Assembly (NCBI RefSeq): GCF_020662345.1
Contig: NZ_VMOA01000018.1
Coordinates: 1 to 64,000 of the forward strand
DNA from: Methylobacterium sp. W2
GTDB taxonomy: Bacteria > Pseudomonadota > Alphaproteobacteria > Rhizobiales > Beijerinckiaceae
Length of the DNA: 64,000 nucleotides
Direction: 5' to 3'
In this document: piece after piece, positions 8,496-17,354 of the stretch
Numbering within the stretch: the first letter of the stretch is position 1
Layout: each line of letters opens with the position of its first letter
The notes under the pieces: generated by a model
Databases searched by the model: none
The model's input: the letters and a program-made list of their open reading frames with translations, nothing else
Told to the model about the DNA's origin: nothing
Translations under genes and position numbers: made by a program

Positions 8496-9033
8496 GGACG
8501 ACCTTCTTCGGATGTGCAGGCCAGGACGAAACCGGGCGAAACCACCCCGCCGCGCCACATCGCCGGGCAAGTGCCACCCCCCAACTCGGATACCGAGGCT
8601 AAAGAGGGAAATTTCACAGACTTACAAGGGCGTAATGGTCAGAAAATATTTGAATTAGAAGTCTTCTAAACTCAGCGGCGGTAGTCGAGAATGACGATTT
8701 GGTGGCGATTTAGGCTCGTTACGAAGGACTTATGCTGCCGCAAGACATCATACCCGGCCGAATCGCGGCTTTGCATGGCCGCGAGTCATCCTTTGCATGG
8801 CCGGCAACATCTTCGGATCGTGATCGGTTGTATCCAGACTATCTTACCCGTTCGGCGTTAGATAGGCCGGTTGTGGTGAGGCCGCGGGGCGATCGACGCC
8901 GGATCGTTCGGCCGGGCGGCGTGCGATCGCCGGGAGTTTTTCGAGCACCACTAAATTTATCACGCTGCCGGTCGTCTTCTCCCAAAAGGGCGTCCCGGTC
9001 GCGGATGCCGGTTCCAGCCAACGACGAGACGCG
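8496..9033. promoter_or_regulatory. 538-bp divergent intergenic region with a 22-bp-spaced direct repeat
   Basis: No gene is supported here. The centre (8590-8740) is AT-rich and probably holds the divergent promoters of the sigma factor and the acyltransferase. A 13-base sequence, CTTTGCATGGCCG, occurs at 8769-8781 and again at 8791-8803. The 22-base spacing is about two helical turns, as expected for a protein binding twice on one DNA face. I found no convincing Fur box by eye. Confidence 0.45.
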
Positions 9034-10089
9034 ATGCTCCGGACGACAGCACCCTTTCGATGCGGCGAGGCGACGGGCCGTCCCCTCGATGTCTATCGCG
9101 ACGGCGACCGGCTCAGCGTCGTGGCGGAGGGCCGGGTCGGTCTCCGCCTGCGCCTCCAGGGAGGGACCAGCCCGCACCTCTCCATCGAGGAACCGGTGAA
9201 GCCCGACCCGCGAGATGTCCTCACCAGCGTCTCGGCGGCGTTCGAGATGGTCTCGGCGACCCATCCCGAGGCCGAGCGGATCGGGCTCGACCCCGCAAGC
9301 TTCGCCGGCCTCGCCGATCCCCTGATGGAACGCGGGCTCGCCTTGCGGGAGGGGGACAGCCTCGGCCTCGATCCGACGATGCTGTGGCAGCGCCCCGAAC
9401 CCTGGCTCGCCAGCCTCGCAGCGCGCGACTTTCCGGCGCGGCCGGTGATGAGCGGCGGCAAGCGCCATCCGCAACGGCCGCCGAAACCCCAGGGCGTGAT
9501 CTATTCCCGCTTCATTCCCTGGCTCGGGCAGGCCGTGGCGTTCCGCGCCGCCACGATCGACGACGTCGATACCCTGCATCGCTGGTTCAACGATCCCGTG
9601 GTCGATGCCGCCTGGGGCGAGGCGGGCGAGCGCGACAAGCACGAAGCCTATCTCGCCGGCCTCGTTGCCGACCCGCACATGATCCCGCTGATCGGAACGA
9701 TCGGCGGAGAGGCGTTCGGCTATTTCGAGATCTACTGGGCCAAGGAGAACCGCCTCGCCCCGTTCTACGACGTGCAGGATTACGATCGCGGCTGGCATGT
9801 CCTGATCGGCGAGAGCCGGTTTCGCGGCAAGGCATACATCTCGGCCTGGCTGCCCTCGCTCATGCATGCGCTCTTCCTCGACGACCCGCGCACGGAGCGG
9901 ATCGTCGGCGAGCCCAAGGCCGACCATGTCCAGCAATTGCGCAACCTGGAGCGGTCGGGCTTCGCGCGGATCAAGACCTTCGATTTCCCGCACAAGCGCG
10001 CGGCCCTGGTGATGCTCCTGCGCGAGCGCTTCTTCTGCGAGCGGCTGTGGTCGCCGGCGGGGGGCATGCCCGCTTCGCCGGCGAGCTGA
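9034..10089 (+). CDS. Siderophore-type N-acyltransferase (IucB/RhbD-like)
   Basis: A 351-residue protein whose C-terminal ~190 residues form the GNAT domain of the aerobactin/rhizobactin acyltransferase family: FRAATIDDVDTLHRWFNDP, FGYFEIYWAKENRLAPFYDV, RGWHVLIGE, RTERIVGEPKADH and the closing LRERFF. In that family the enzyme acylates a hydroxylated diamine during siderophore assembly. No NIS synthetase, monooxygenase or TonB receptor lies in this window, so the pathway is not visible. The N-terminal ~150 residues are a variable segment. The ATG at 9034 has only a weak ribosome binding site, so the start is uncertain. Confidence 0.8.
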   Translation: MLRTTAPFRCGEATGRPLDVYRDGDRLSVVAEGRVGLRLRLQGGTSPHLSIEEPVKPDPRDVLTSVSAAFEMVSATHPEAERIGLDPASFAGLADPLMERGLALREGDSLGLDPTMLWQRPEPWLASLAARDFPARPVMSGGKRHPQRPPKPQGVIYSRFIPWLGQAVAFRAATIDDVDTLHRWFNDPVVDAAWGEAGERDKHEAYLAGLVADPHMIPLIGTIGGEAFGYFEIYWAKENRLAPFYDVQDYDRGWHVLIGESRFRGKAYISAWLPSLMHALFLDDPRTERIVGEPKADHVQQLRNLERSGFARIKTFDFPHKRAALVMLLRERFFCERLWSPAGGMPASPAS

Positions 10090-10098
10090 CGGGGTACT

Positions 10099-11898
10099 TC
10101 AGCGGGAGGCGAGATAGGCGCGCCAGCCGCCATGGATTGTGATGTCCTCGGCGCCCGCCACCGCATGGGCTTCGCACAGGAACCCGGAGACGGTTGAACC
10201 ATCCTCCAGGGTGAGCTTGCCGATGCCGAGGGGGGCGGGGATCGCGGCGGTGAAGCAGCCGAAACCCGCCGGGGGCAGGGCCCAGATCTCGACCTCCAAC
10301 CCGCCGCCGGCAAAGCCCGGCTCGTGGATTAGACCAGGCTTGGCCGGCTGGGTGCCGGGCAGGGCGTAGAGGCGGTACGCCCCCGAGGTCCGCGCCGTCC
10401 GCACCCGCCTGCCGCCAAGATCGATAAGCTGATGGTTGAGCGGCAGGCCCGAGAGATGGGCGCCCACCACCGCGATGGCGATCTCGTCCGCCTCGTGCCC
10501 TGCGACCCGGCTCGCTTCGGGCAGGGTCGCGTCGCGCGCGATCCCCATTCCGCTCGCGGCCGCGCGGTGGAGCGCGTCGGCCCAGGGGCCCAAAGCCTCG
10601 TCGCTGAAGCCGGGGCCGACGAGCGTGACGCCGCCGGGCAATCCATCGGTGCCGAAGCCGCCCGGCACCGCGATCGCGGCGAGGCCGAGGAGGTTGGCGA
10701 AGTTGGTGTAATGGCCGAAATGGCTGTTGAGGCGGATCGGGTCGGCCAGCATCTCCTCCACCGTGTAGGTGGTGGGGGAGGTCGGCAGGAGCAGGATGTC
10801 GACCTCCGCCCAGGTCGCCTCGGTGCGCCGCCGCAGGGCCTCGAACGCGTAGCGGCCCTCGAACGCGTCGACGGCGCTGTAGCCCTTGGCGGACTCGACG
10901 ATGCTCCTCACGCTCGGGTCGAGGTCGTCGGCATGGCCGGCGAAGAACGCCGCGATGGCGGCCAACCGCTCGGCGACCCACGGCCCGTTATAGAGCAGGG
11001 TCGCGATCTCGCGGAACGGCGCGTAATCGAACGGCACCGCCACGGCCCCGAGGGCTTCGAGGCGGGCGATGGCCGCGTCGTAGAGGGCCTCGCGCTCGGC
11101 ATCACCGTAGAATTCGCGGTCCTGACGCGCCAGGACGCCGAAGCGCAGGCTTGTCGCGGGGAGGGGATGCGGCACCGCCCGCCGCGAGAACGGATCGGCG
11201 GCGTCGACCCCCTCCGCGATGCGGCGGATCGCGAGACCGTCGCCCACGGTCGCCGCAAAGATGCTGATGCAGTCGAGGCTGCGGCAGGCGGGGACGAGGC
11301 CCGTCGTGCTGAACAGGCCCGGCGTCGGCTTGATGCCCACCAGGTTATTGAACATCGCCGGCACGCGGCCGGAACCGGCGGTGTCGGTGCCGAGCGAAAA
11401 GCTCGCGAGCCCCGCCGCCACGGCGACGGCCGAGCCGGAACTCGACCCGCCCGAGACATGGGCGGCACTGAACACGCTGCGCGGCGCGCCATAGGGCGAG
11501 CGGGTGCCGTTGAGGCCGGTGGCGAACTGGTCGAGATTGGTCTTGCCGGTGCAAAACGCACCCGCCGCCTTCAGGCGCGCCACCACCTCGGCATCCGCCT
11601 TCGCATCGTAGGCGAAGGCCGGGCAGGCCGCCGTCGTCGGCAGGCCGGCGACGTCGATATTGTCCTTCACCGCGAAGGGCACGCCCCAGAGCGGCAGGGA
11701 GTTCGGCTCGGGGTGGCGCGCCATCAGCTCCCGCGCCGCGCCGACCAGGGCGTCCCGGTCGAGGGCGGTGATGAAGATGGCGGGGTCCGTGGACGCCTCC
11801 ATCCGGTCGGCGACGGCTTCGGCGACGGACACGGGGGTGGCACGGCCCGACTCGTAGAGGTCGCGCAGGGTCGACAGGTCGAGGATGGTCGGCAGCAT
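10099..11898 (-). CDS. atzF: Allophanate hydrolase
   Basis: Hydrolyses allophanate to ammonium and CO2, the last step of the carboxylase route. Residues ~1-460 are an amidase-signature domain with the Ser-cisSer-Lys elements: VPFAVKDNIDVAG carries the lysine, GGSSSGSAVAVAAG the serine loop, and LGTDTAGSGR the nucleophile. The C-terminal ~130 residues are the small allophanate hydrolase domain that normally decarboxylates the intermediate. The ATG at 11898 follows a GAGAG stretch; a GTG six codons earlier is possible. It is the last gene of the module, separated from the carboxylase gene by two palindromes that may tune its expression. Confidence 0.92.
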   Translation of the reverse strand: MLPTILDLSTLRDLYESGRATPVSVAEAVADRMEASTDPAIFITALDRDALVGAARELMARHPEPNSLPLWGVPFAVKDNIDVAGLPTTAACPAFAYDAKADAEVVARLKAAGAFCTGKTNLDQFATGLNGTRSPYGAPRSVFSAAHVSGGSSSGSAVAVAAGLASFSLGTDTAGSGRVPAMFNNLVGIKPTPGLFSTTGLVPACRSLDCISIFAATVGDGLAIRRIAEGVDAADPFSRRAVPHPLPATSLRFGVLARQDREFYGDAEREALYDAAIARLEALGAVAVPFDYAPFREIATLLYNGPWVAERLAAIAAFFAGHADDLDPSVRSIVESAKGYSAVDAFEGRYAFEALRRRTEATWAEVDILLLPTSPTTYTVEEMLADPIRLNSHFGHYTNFANLLGLAAIAVPGGFGTDGLPGGVTLVGPGFSDEALGPWADALHRAAASGMGIARDATLPEASRVAGHEADEIAIAVVGAHLSGLPLNHQLIDLGGRRVRTARTSGAYRLYALPGTQPAKPGLIHEPGFAGGGLEVEIWALPPAGFGCFTAAIPAPLGIGKLTLEDGSTVSGFLCEAHAVAGAEDITIHGGWRAYLASR

Positions 11899-11925
11899 GT
11901 CGGTCGGCTCTCTCACCCGCTCTCA

Positions 11926-11971
11926 GCAGGTTTCGCAAAAGTGGTGACCGGTTTTGCGAAACAAAACCTGC
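11926..11971. repeat. Family D palindromic repeat
   Basis: GCAGGTTTCGCAAAA and, after GTGGTGACCGG, TTTTGCGAAACAAAACCTGC form an imperfect inverted repeat. Related sequences with the core GCAAAACCGGTGACC lie at 18001-18045 and 39984-40031, each in a short gap inside or at the edge of an operon. Function unknown; it could fold in RNA as an attenuator or processing site. Confidence 0.7.
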
Positions 11972-11991
11972 GTCATTTCAAAAACTTAAGC

Positions 11992-12023
11992 CAGGTTCGC
12001 GTTGGCTTGCCAACGCGAACCTG
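11992..12023 (-). terminator. Perfect 14-bp hairpin directly after the carboxylase gene
   Basis: CAGGTTCGCGTTGG and CCAACGCGAACCTG form a perfect 14-bp stem around a four-base loop, starting two bases after the carboxylase stop. Read on the minus strand a T-rich run follows about seven bases later. It may partly terminate transcription or shield the upstream mRNA end, lowering allophanate hydrolase relative to the carboxylase. Confidence 0.6.
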
Positions 12024-12024
12024 C

Positions 12025-15000
12025 TCAGGTCTCTTCGAGGATGGCGACGAGATCGCCGCCGCGCAGGGTGCGGCCCGGCTTCACCCGGACCTCACGCACG
12101 ATTCCCGCCACCGGGGCGGAAACGGCGATCTCCATCTTCATCGATTCGAGGATCGCCACCGTCTCACCGGCCGCGAGGCTCTGTCCGGTCTCGACCAGCA
12201 CCTTCCAGACGTTGCCCGGCACGGTGGTCGGCACGCCCACATGGCCGGCCGGCACCGCATCCTCTTCGCCCACGGGCGCGCCCTCATCGGCGACGAAACT
12301 GTCGAGCCCCTCATCCTGCCAGCGCTGCCGCTCGGCCTCGAAGGCGGTCTGCTGGCGCAGCTTCGCGGCCGTGATCTCGACGGCGTTGCGGGCGAGCTCG
12401 GCCCGATGCTCGGCATAGGAGAACGTGCCCTCCTCGATGGTCAGCGGGTAGGCCCCGTGCGGGAAGGCGGCGCGGGCCTCCATCAGCTCGTCGTGGCTCA
12501 CGGGGAAGAAGCGGATGCGGTCGAACGGGCGCAGCAGCCACGGATGGCCGGGGACGAATTCCTTCGTCATCCGCCAGGTGTTCCAGATCTGGATGGTGCG
12601 GCCGAAGAGCTGGTACCCGCCCGGCCCCTCCATGCCGTAGATGCACATATAGGCGCCGCCGATGCCCACCGCGTTCTCCGGCGTCCAGGTGCGGGCGGGG
12701 TTGTACTTGGTGGTGACGAGGCGGTGGCGCGGGTCCACCGGCGTCGCCACCGGCGCGCCGAGATAGACGTCGCCCAGCCCCATCACGAGGTAGCTCGCAT
12801 CGAAGATGATGCGTTTCACATCAGCGTCCGACTCCAAGCCGTTGATGCGGCGGATGAACTCGATGTTCGAGGGGCACCAGGGCGCGTTGGGGCGGACCAG
12901 CTCCTGATACTTGCGCATGGCGAGTTCGGCCTGGGGGTCGTTCCAGGACAGGGGCAGGTGGACGACGCGGCTCGGCACCGTGACGTCCTCGACGGCGGGC
13001 AGGACGGCCTCGATCTCGCGCAGCTGCCCGAGGAGGCGGGAACGCGGCAGCGTGGTGCCGTCGTAGTGGATCTGGAGCGAGCGGATGCCCGGCGTCAGGT
13101 CGATCAGGCCAGGGAGCTTCGCCTCGGCCACCGCCTCGGCCAGGAGGTGGACGCGCAGGCGGATGCCGATATCGAGGGCCATCGGGCCGTACTCGACGAG
13201 GAGATTGTCATCGCCCTGGCGGCGGTAGACCACCGGCACGGGGCCGGAGGAGTCGGTGGCGAGGATGGGGGAGCCGGCCGCCCTTCTCCCTCCCCCCTCT
13301 GCGGGGGAGGCTGCTGGATTCACAGGTCCGCTCGACGGTTGTTCCTCTATCCGAGGGGGTTCGACATGAGGCGCGACGGGGTCCCTCTCCTGGAAGGAGA
13401 GGGCTGGGGTGAGGTGTGGTCCCTCTCCGGAAAGGTCGCACACCTCACCCTGTCCCTCTCCTTCCAGGAGAGGGGACCCGTGCTGCCCGCCAGATGTGTG
13501 AACATCGTAGCCCGCAGAGGGGGGAGGGACCGGAGGGCGGTCCCCCGCCCGCTCCACCGCCGTGAACCGCACCGTATCCCCCGGCCGCAGCTGGCCCATC
13601 TTCCACTGCTCGTCGCGGGCGATCACCGCCGGGCAGACGAATCCGCCGAGACTCGGGCCGTCCGGCCCCAGCAGAATCGGCATGTCGCCGGTGAAGTCGA
13701 TGGAGCCGACGGCGTAGGCGTTGTCGTGGAGGTTCGACGGGTGGAGCCCGGCCTCGCCGCCGTCGCTGCGCGCCCAGAGCGGGGTCGGGCCGACGAGGCG
13801 CACGCCGGTGCGGGCCGAGTTGAAGTGAACCTCGTAAGAGGCTGAGAACAGATCCGAAATGTCCGCGTCCCGGAAGAAGTCCGGCGCGCCGTGCGGCCCG
13901 TAGACCACGCCGATCTCCCAGGCATGGGTCAGCGGCGCGGGATCGGGCGACGCAGGCTCGACGGCCGGGACATCGCCGAGATGGAGGACGTCGCCGGCCT
14001 TCAGGACGCCGGTGGCGTGGCCGCCGAAGGCGCCGAGCGCGAAGGTCGCCCGCGAGCCGAGGATAACGGGGGCGGCAAAGCCGCCGCGCAAAGCGAGGTA
14101 GCTGCGCTGGCCGGGGCCGGCGATCGCACCGATGCTCAAGGTCTGTCCGGCTTCGACCGAAAAGGCGCGGCCATGGGGCTGCTCGACCCCGTCGACTCGC
14201 GCGGTCATCGAAGCGCCGGCGAGCGCCACCGTCGCGGCGGCGTGGAAGCGCAGGGTCGGCCCGGACATGGTGAGTTCGAGGGCGCAGGTCTCAGTCGGGT
14301 TGCCGACGAGGGCGTTGGCGTCGCGGAACGAGCGCGCATCCATCGGCCCGCTCGGCGGCACGCCCACATGCCACAGGCCGATGCGGCCGGGCAGTTCCTG
14401 CAGGCTCGATTGCGCGCCGGGGACCAGCACCTCGATGCTGCGCGGCGCATAGGGGAAGTCGCGCAACGCCGTGGTGGCGACCCGGCCCGAGGCGAAGAGC
14501 TCGGAACCGGCGATGGCGCGCAGATAATCGAGATTGGTCTCGATCCCGGAGACCGCGCTGTCGTCGAGGGCCTTGCGCAAAGCGGCGAGCGCCGCCGGGC
14601 GGTCTTGGCCCGTCACGATGATCTTGGCGAGCATCGGGTCGTAATTCGTGGTGACCTCGGTGCCGGTCTCGATCCAGCCGTCGATGCGGGCCTCGGCGGG
14701 GAACCGCACTTCGGTGAGGAGGCCGGCGCTCGGGGCGAAGTTGGCGTGCGGGATCTCGGCATAGAGCCGCGCCTCCATCGCCGCCCCCTGCGGGACCAGA
14801 GGACCGGCCGTGCCGATCACGTCCTCGCCGGCCGCCTGGCGGATCATCCATTCCACGAGGTCGATGCCGAACACCGCCTCGGTGACCGGGTGCTCGACCT
14901 GGAGCCGGGTGTTCACCTCGAGGAAGGAGAAATCCTCGCGGACGGGATCATAGATGTATTCCACCGTCCCCGCCGAGGCGTAGGCGACGCTTTGTCCGAG

Positions 15001-15780
15001 CGCCACCGAGGCCGCGTGGAGGCGTGCGCGTACCGCATCGGACAGGCCCGGCGCGGGGGTCTCCTCGATGACCTTCTGGTTGCGGCGCTGGAGCGAGCAG
15101 TCGCGCTCGCCGAGCGCCACGACGCGGCCGGCACCGTCGCCGAAGATCTGCACCTCCACGTGGCGCGCCTCGCCGACGAAGCGTTCGAGATAGACGCGGG
15201 CATCGCCGAAGCTGGCGCGGGCCGTGCGCTCGACGCTGGTATAGTGCTCGCGCAGCTCGTGGGCCGAGGCGCAGAGGCGCATGCCGATGCCGCCGCCGCC
15301 CGCCGTGCTCTTGAGCATCACCGGGTAGCCGATGGTCTCGGCCGCCGCGATGGCGGCGTCCAGATCCGGCAGCAGGCCGGTGCCGGGCAGGAGGGGCACG
15401 CCGCTCGCCCGCGCGAGGTCGCGCGCCGTGTGCTTGAGGCCGAAGGCGCGCAGGTGCTCGGGTTTCGGACCGATGAAGACGATGCCCTCCGCGGCGAGAC
15501 GCTCGGCGAAGGCGACGTTCTCCGACAGGAAGCCGTAGCCGGGATGGACGGCCTGCGCCCCGGTCGCCTTGCAGGCGGCGATCACGGCCTCGACGTTCAG
15601 GTAGCTCTCGGCGGCCGGTGCGGGGCCGAGGCGGACGGCCTCGTCCGCCTCCAGCACGCCACGGGTGAACCGGTCGGCATCCGAGTAGACGGCCACGGAC
15701 GCGACGCCCATGCGCCGACAGGTGCGGGCGATCCGCCGGGCGATCTCGCCGCGATTGGCGATGAGGATCTTGCCGAACAT
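12025..15780 (-). CDS. uca: Biotin-dependent urea/guanidine carboxylase with in-frame repeat insertion
   Basis: A 1251-residue enzyme with an N-terminal biotin carboxylase (~1-450, LKSTAGGGGIGMRL), a KipA-like AHS2 domain (~470-745), a KipI-like AHS1 domain (~845-1060) and a C-terminal biotinyl domain with the biotinylated Lys1215 in AILESMKMEI. It carboxylates urea or guanidine using ATP and bicarbonate. The adjacent DUF1989 pair, known as carboxyguanidine deiminase in characterised systems, favours guanidine. Residues ~751-831 are proline- and glycine-rich and encoded by nested palindromes that keep the frame; they fall in the linker between the two carboxyltransferase halves, so the enzyme may still work. 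Its start overlaps the upstream stop by one base (TGATG). Confidence 0.9.
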   Translation of the reverse strand: MFGKILIANRGEIARRIARTCRRMGVASVAVYSDADRFTRGVLEADEAVRLGPAPAAESYLNVEAVIAACKATGAQAVHPGYGFLSENVAFAERLAAEGIVFIGPKPEHLRAFGLKHTARDLARASGVPLLPGTGLLPDLDAAIAAAETIGYPVMLKSTAGGGGIGMRLCASAHELREHYTSVERTARASFGDARVYLERFVGEARHVEVQIFGDGAGRVVALGERDCSLQRRNQKVIEETPAPGLSDAVRARLHAASVALGQSVAYASAGTVEYIYDPVREDFSFLEVNTRLQVEHPVTEAVFGIDLVEWMIRQAAGEDVIGTAGPLVPQGAAMEARLYAEIPHANFAPSAGLLTEVRFPAEARIDGWIETGTEVTTNYDPMLAKIIVTGQDRPAALAALRKALDDSAVSGIETNLDYLRAIAGSELFASGRVATTALRDFPYAPRSIEVLVPGAQSSLQELPGRIGLWHVGVPPSGPMDARSFRDANALVGNPTETCALELTMSGPTLRFHAAATVALAGASMTARVDGVEQPHGRAFSVEAGQTLSIGAIAGPGQRSYLALRGGFAAPVILGSRATFALGAFGGHATGVLKAGDVLHLGDVPAVEPASPDPAPLTHAWEIGVVYGPHGAPDFFRDADISDLFSASYEVHFNSARTGVRLVGPTPLWARSDGGEAGLHPSNLHDNAYAVGSIDFTGDMPILLGPDGPSLGGFVCPAVIARDEQWKMGQLRPGDTVRFTAVERAGDRPPVPPPSAGYDVHTSGGQHGSPLLEGEGQGEVCDLSGEGPHLTPALSFQERDPVAPHVEPPRIEEQPSSGPVNPAASPAEGGGRRAAGSPILATDSSGPVPVVYRRQGDDNLLVEYGPMALDIGIRLRVHLLAEAVAEAKLPGLIDLTPGIRSLQIHYDGTTLPRSRLLGQLREIEAVLPAVEDVTVPSRVVHLPLSWNDPQAELAMRKYQELVRPNAPWCPSNIEFIRRINGLESDADVKRIIFDASYLVMGLGDVYLGAPVATPVDPRHRLVTTKYNPARTWTPENAVGIGGAYMCIYGMEGPGGYQLFGRTIQIWNTWRMTKEFVPGHPWLLRPFDRIRFFPVSHDELMEARAAFPHGAYPLTIEEGTFSYAEHRAELARNAVEITAAKLRQQTAFEAERQRWQDEGLDSFVADEGAPVGEEDAVPAGHVGVPTTVPGNVWKVLVETGQSLAAGETVAILESMKMEIAVSAPVAGIVREVRVKPGRTLRGGDLVAILEET
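13288..13528. repeat. Nested palindromic element (family A) inside the carboxylase gene
   Basis: An 18-base arm at 13288-13305 (CCCTCCCCCCTCTGCGGG) has its exact reverse complement at 13511-13528. Between them a second, larger palindrome spans 13378-13479, with arms around TCCCTCTCCTGGAAGGAGAG and an inner pair TGGGGTGAGGTGTG / CACACCTCACC. The whole block is read through in frame and adds ~80 residues to the carboxylase. Related arms occur at 20250-20624 and 22634-22750. Confidence 0.85.
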
Positions 15781-16433
15781 CAGCGCAGATTCCCAATGGA
15801 GGCTTTGTCCCGGATCGAGACGTGGATCGGCGTCGGGTTGAAGCCGTTGCAGGGGTTGTTGATCTGTGGGCAGTTCGAGATCACGCAGATCACGTCCATC
15901 TCCGCCGTGACCTCGACGTAGTCGCCCGGCGAGGAGACGCCGTCGACGATGGCGAGCTCGCCGTTCTGCTCAATCGGCACGTTCATGAAGAAGTTGATGT
16001 TGGGCGGGATGTCGCGCTTCGAGAGGCCGTATTTGGCGACCTCCAGGGCGAAGTTCTCGCGGCAGGCATGGAGATACCGGGTGGCGTGGCCGAACCGCAC
16101 GGTGTTGGCCTCGCAGGAGCAGGCGCCCGCCGAGGTGTCGTGCCGGCCGCAGGAATCGGCGGTCACCGTCGCCATCACCCGGCCCTCGTTGGAGACGAGG
16201 CGCGTGCCCGTCGTCACATAGGCCGAGCCCTGGACGCGCAGGGTGTCCTGCGAGGAATAGCGCTCGCCCATGTCGCCGGCGCGGTAGAACAGGGTGTCCA
16301 CCGCCTGGCAGCCGTCGCTATCGGTGATTCGCAGGGTCTGGCCCTTGCGCACGAGGCCGGACCAGGGCGCCTGGGCCGGCACGACCTCCTCGAGCACGAC
16401 CTCGTTGAGGAGAAGCGGGGTGTCGTTGGTCAT
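15780..16433 (-). CDS. DUF1989 protein, urea amidolyase-associated protein 2 (CgdB-type)
   Basis: A 217-residue DUF1989 protein. Conserved elements include DGCQAVDTLFY, ERYSSQDTLRVQG, ADSCGRHDTSAGACSCEANT and INFFMNVPIE; the Cys/His residues suggest a metal site. In characterised guanidine operons the two DUF1989 proteins form carboxyguanidine deiminase, which turns carboxyguanidine into allophanate plus ammonia. It lies between UAAP1 and the carboxylase, overlapping the latter by one base, which supports tight co-expression. The older name only reflects association with urea amidolyase. Confidence 0.88.
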   Translation of the reverse strand: MTNDTPLLLNEVVLEEVVPAQAPWSGLVRKGQTLRITDSDGCQAVDTLFYRAGDMGERYSSQDTLRVQGSAYVTTGTRLVSNEGRVMATVTADSCGRHDTSAGACSCEANTVRFGHATRYLHACRENFALEVAKYGLSKRDIPPNINFFMNVPIEQNGELAIVDGVSSPGDYVEVTAEMDVICVISNCPQINNPCNGFNPTPIHVSIRDKASIGNLR

Positions 16434-16448
16434 GATGCGTCCCTCCCG

Positions 16449-17258
16449 TCAGAAGCCGATGGCGGCGTTGTTCTCGAAGCCGCGCACGGCCTCGATCGTG
16501 GCGGTGCGGCAGAGATCGTCCGCCGCCGGGACAGGCGCCCGGAAGCGGGTGACCACCACGGGGTTGGGCGCATAATCCGGGTTCGGGTCGAGGGGGTGCG
16601 GGCAGTTCGAGAGGGTGACGAGGAGGTCGAGCTCGGCGCGCAGATCGACGAAGTCGCCGGCGCGGCGCCCGGCTTCGTTCCAGGCGAAGCGCCCCTCCGC
16701 GCCCACGGAGACGGGGGCGAACAGCGTGACGCAGGCGGGGATGTCGCGGCGGTCGAGCCCGGCCTTGAGGGCGGCGAGGACGAGGTTGTCGCGGGTGTTG
16801 CGATAGGGGCCGCCTGGATAGCGCACGGCGTTGGATTCGGCGTTGGAGCCGCCCACCAGCGCGTCGTGCGCACCGCAGGAATCCTCGATGAGCGAGAGCA
16901 TCACCCGGCCCATGTCGGAGAACAGCACCCGGCCGCGCTGGAGCGCGGCGGTCCATTGCACCTTCACGGTGTCGGCGTAGTTCAGGCGCTCCGAGGTCTC
17001 GGCGGCGTTCCAGGCAACGAGGGCGACGCTGGACGGGCCATGGTCGAGGCCGATCCGCAGGGCCTCGCCGGCATTGAGCTCGAAGGTGCGGTACCAGCCG
17101 CCGGGGATGGTCTCGACGTGGAGGATCGCCGCCGCGTCGAGGGGCAGGCCCCGCGCGGAGGGCGGCGGCAGGGCGCGGGGAGCATGCCCCTGGCCCTGGG
17201 CCTTCAGTTCCTCGTAGCGCTGCCGATTCTCGGCGATGATGCTGGCTGTGTCGGTCAT
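16449..17258 (-). CDS. DUF1989 protein, urea amidolyase-associated protein 1 (CgdA-type)
   Basis: A 269-residue paralogue of the next gene. It shares the DUF1989 core (LNYADTVKVQW, EDSCGAHDALVGGSNAESNA, IPACVTLFAPVSV, LSNCPHPLDP) and the Cys/His pattern of a likely metal centre. Together the pair is expected to form a two-component deiminase acting between carboxylase and allophanate hydrolase. Fifteen bases separate it from the second DUF1989 gene. A hairpin lies just upstream, between it and the cupin gene. Confidence 0.88.
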   Translation of the reverse strand: MTDTASIIAENRQRYEELKAQGQGHAPRALPPPSARGLPLDAAAILHVETIPGGWYRTFELNAGEALRIGLDHGPSSVALVAWNAAETSERLNYADTVKVQWTAALQRGRVLFSDMGRVMLSLIEDSCGAHDALVGGSNAESNAVRYPGGPYRNTRDNLVLAALKAGLDRRDIPACVTLFAPVSVGAEGRFAWNEAGRRAGDFVDLRAELDLLVTLSNCPHPLDPNPDYAPNPVVVTRFRAPVPAADDLCRTATIEAVRGFENNAAIGF

Positions 17259-17272
17259 GCCCGTCTCCTCAA

Positions 17273-17305
17273 GGCTGTTCTCCGGGTCGTCCCGGAAAAA
17301 CAGCC
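17273..17305 (-). terminator. Hairpin between cupin and UAAP1 genes
   Basis: GGCTGTT and AACAGCC enclose CCGGG/CCCGG arms, making a stem of about 12 bp with a small internal loop. It lies in the 96-base gap downstream of the cupin stop and 15 bases before the UAAP1 start. There is no good T-run, so an mRNA-stabilising or attenuating structure is as likely as a terminator. Confidence 0.4.
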
Positions 17306-17354
17306 CTGGCGCGGCCGGGTCGTCCCGGCGGGCATGCGTCGTTAGCGGTGCTGC

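Noticed and set aside
12025..15780. Very long plus-strand open frames opposite the carboxylase, DUF2126 and ATP-grasp genes (some over 800 codons)
   Set aside because: They are antisense shadows produced by high GC and codon bias; they show no domain character, while the minus-strand frames carry clear catalytic motifs.
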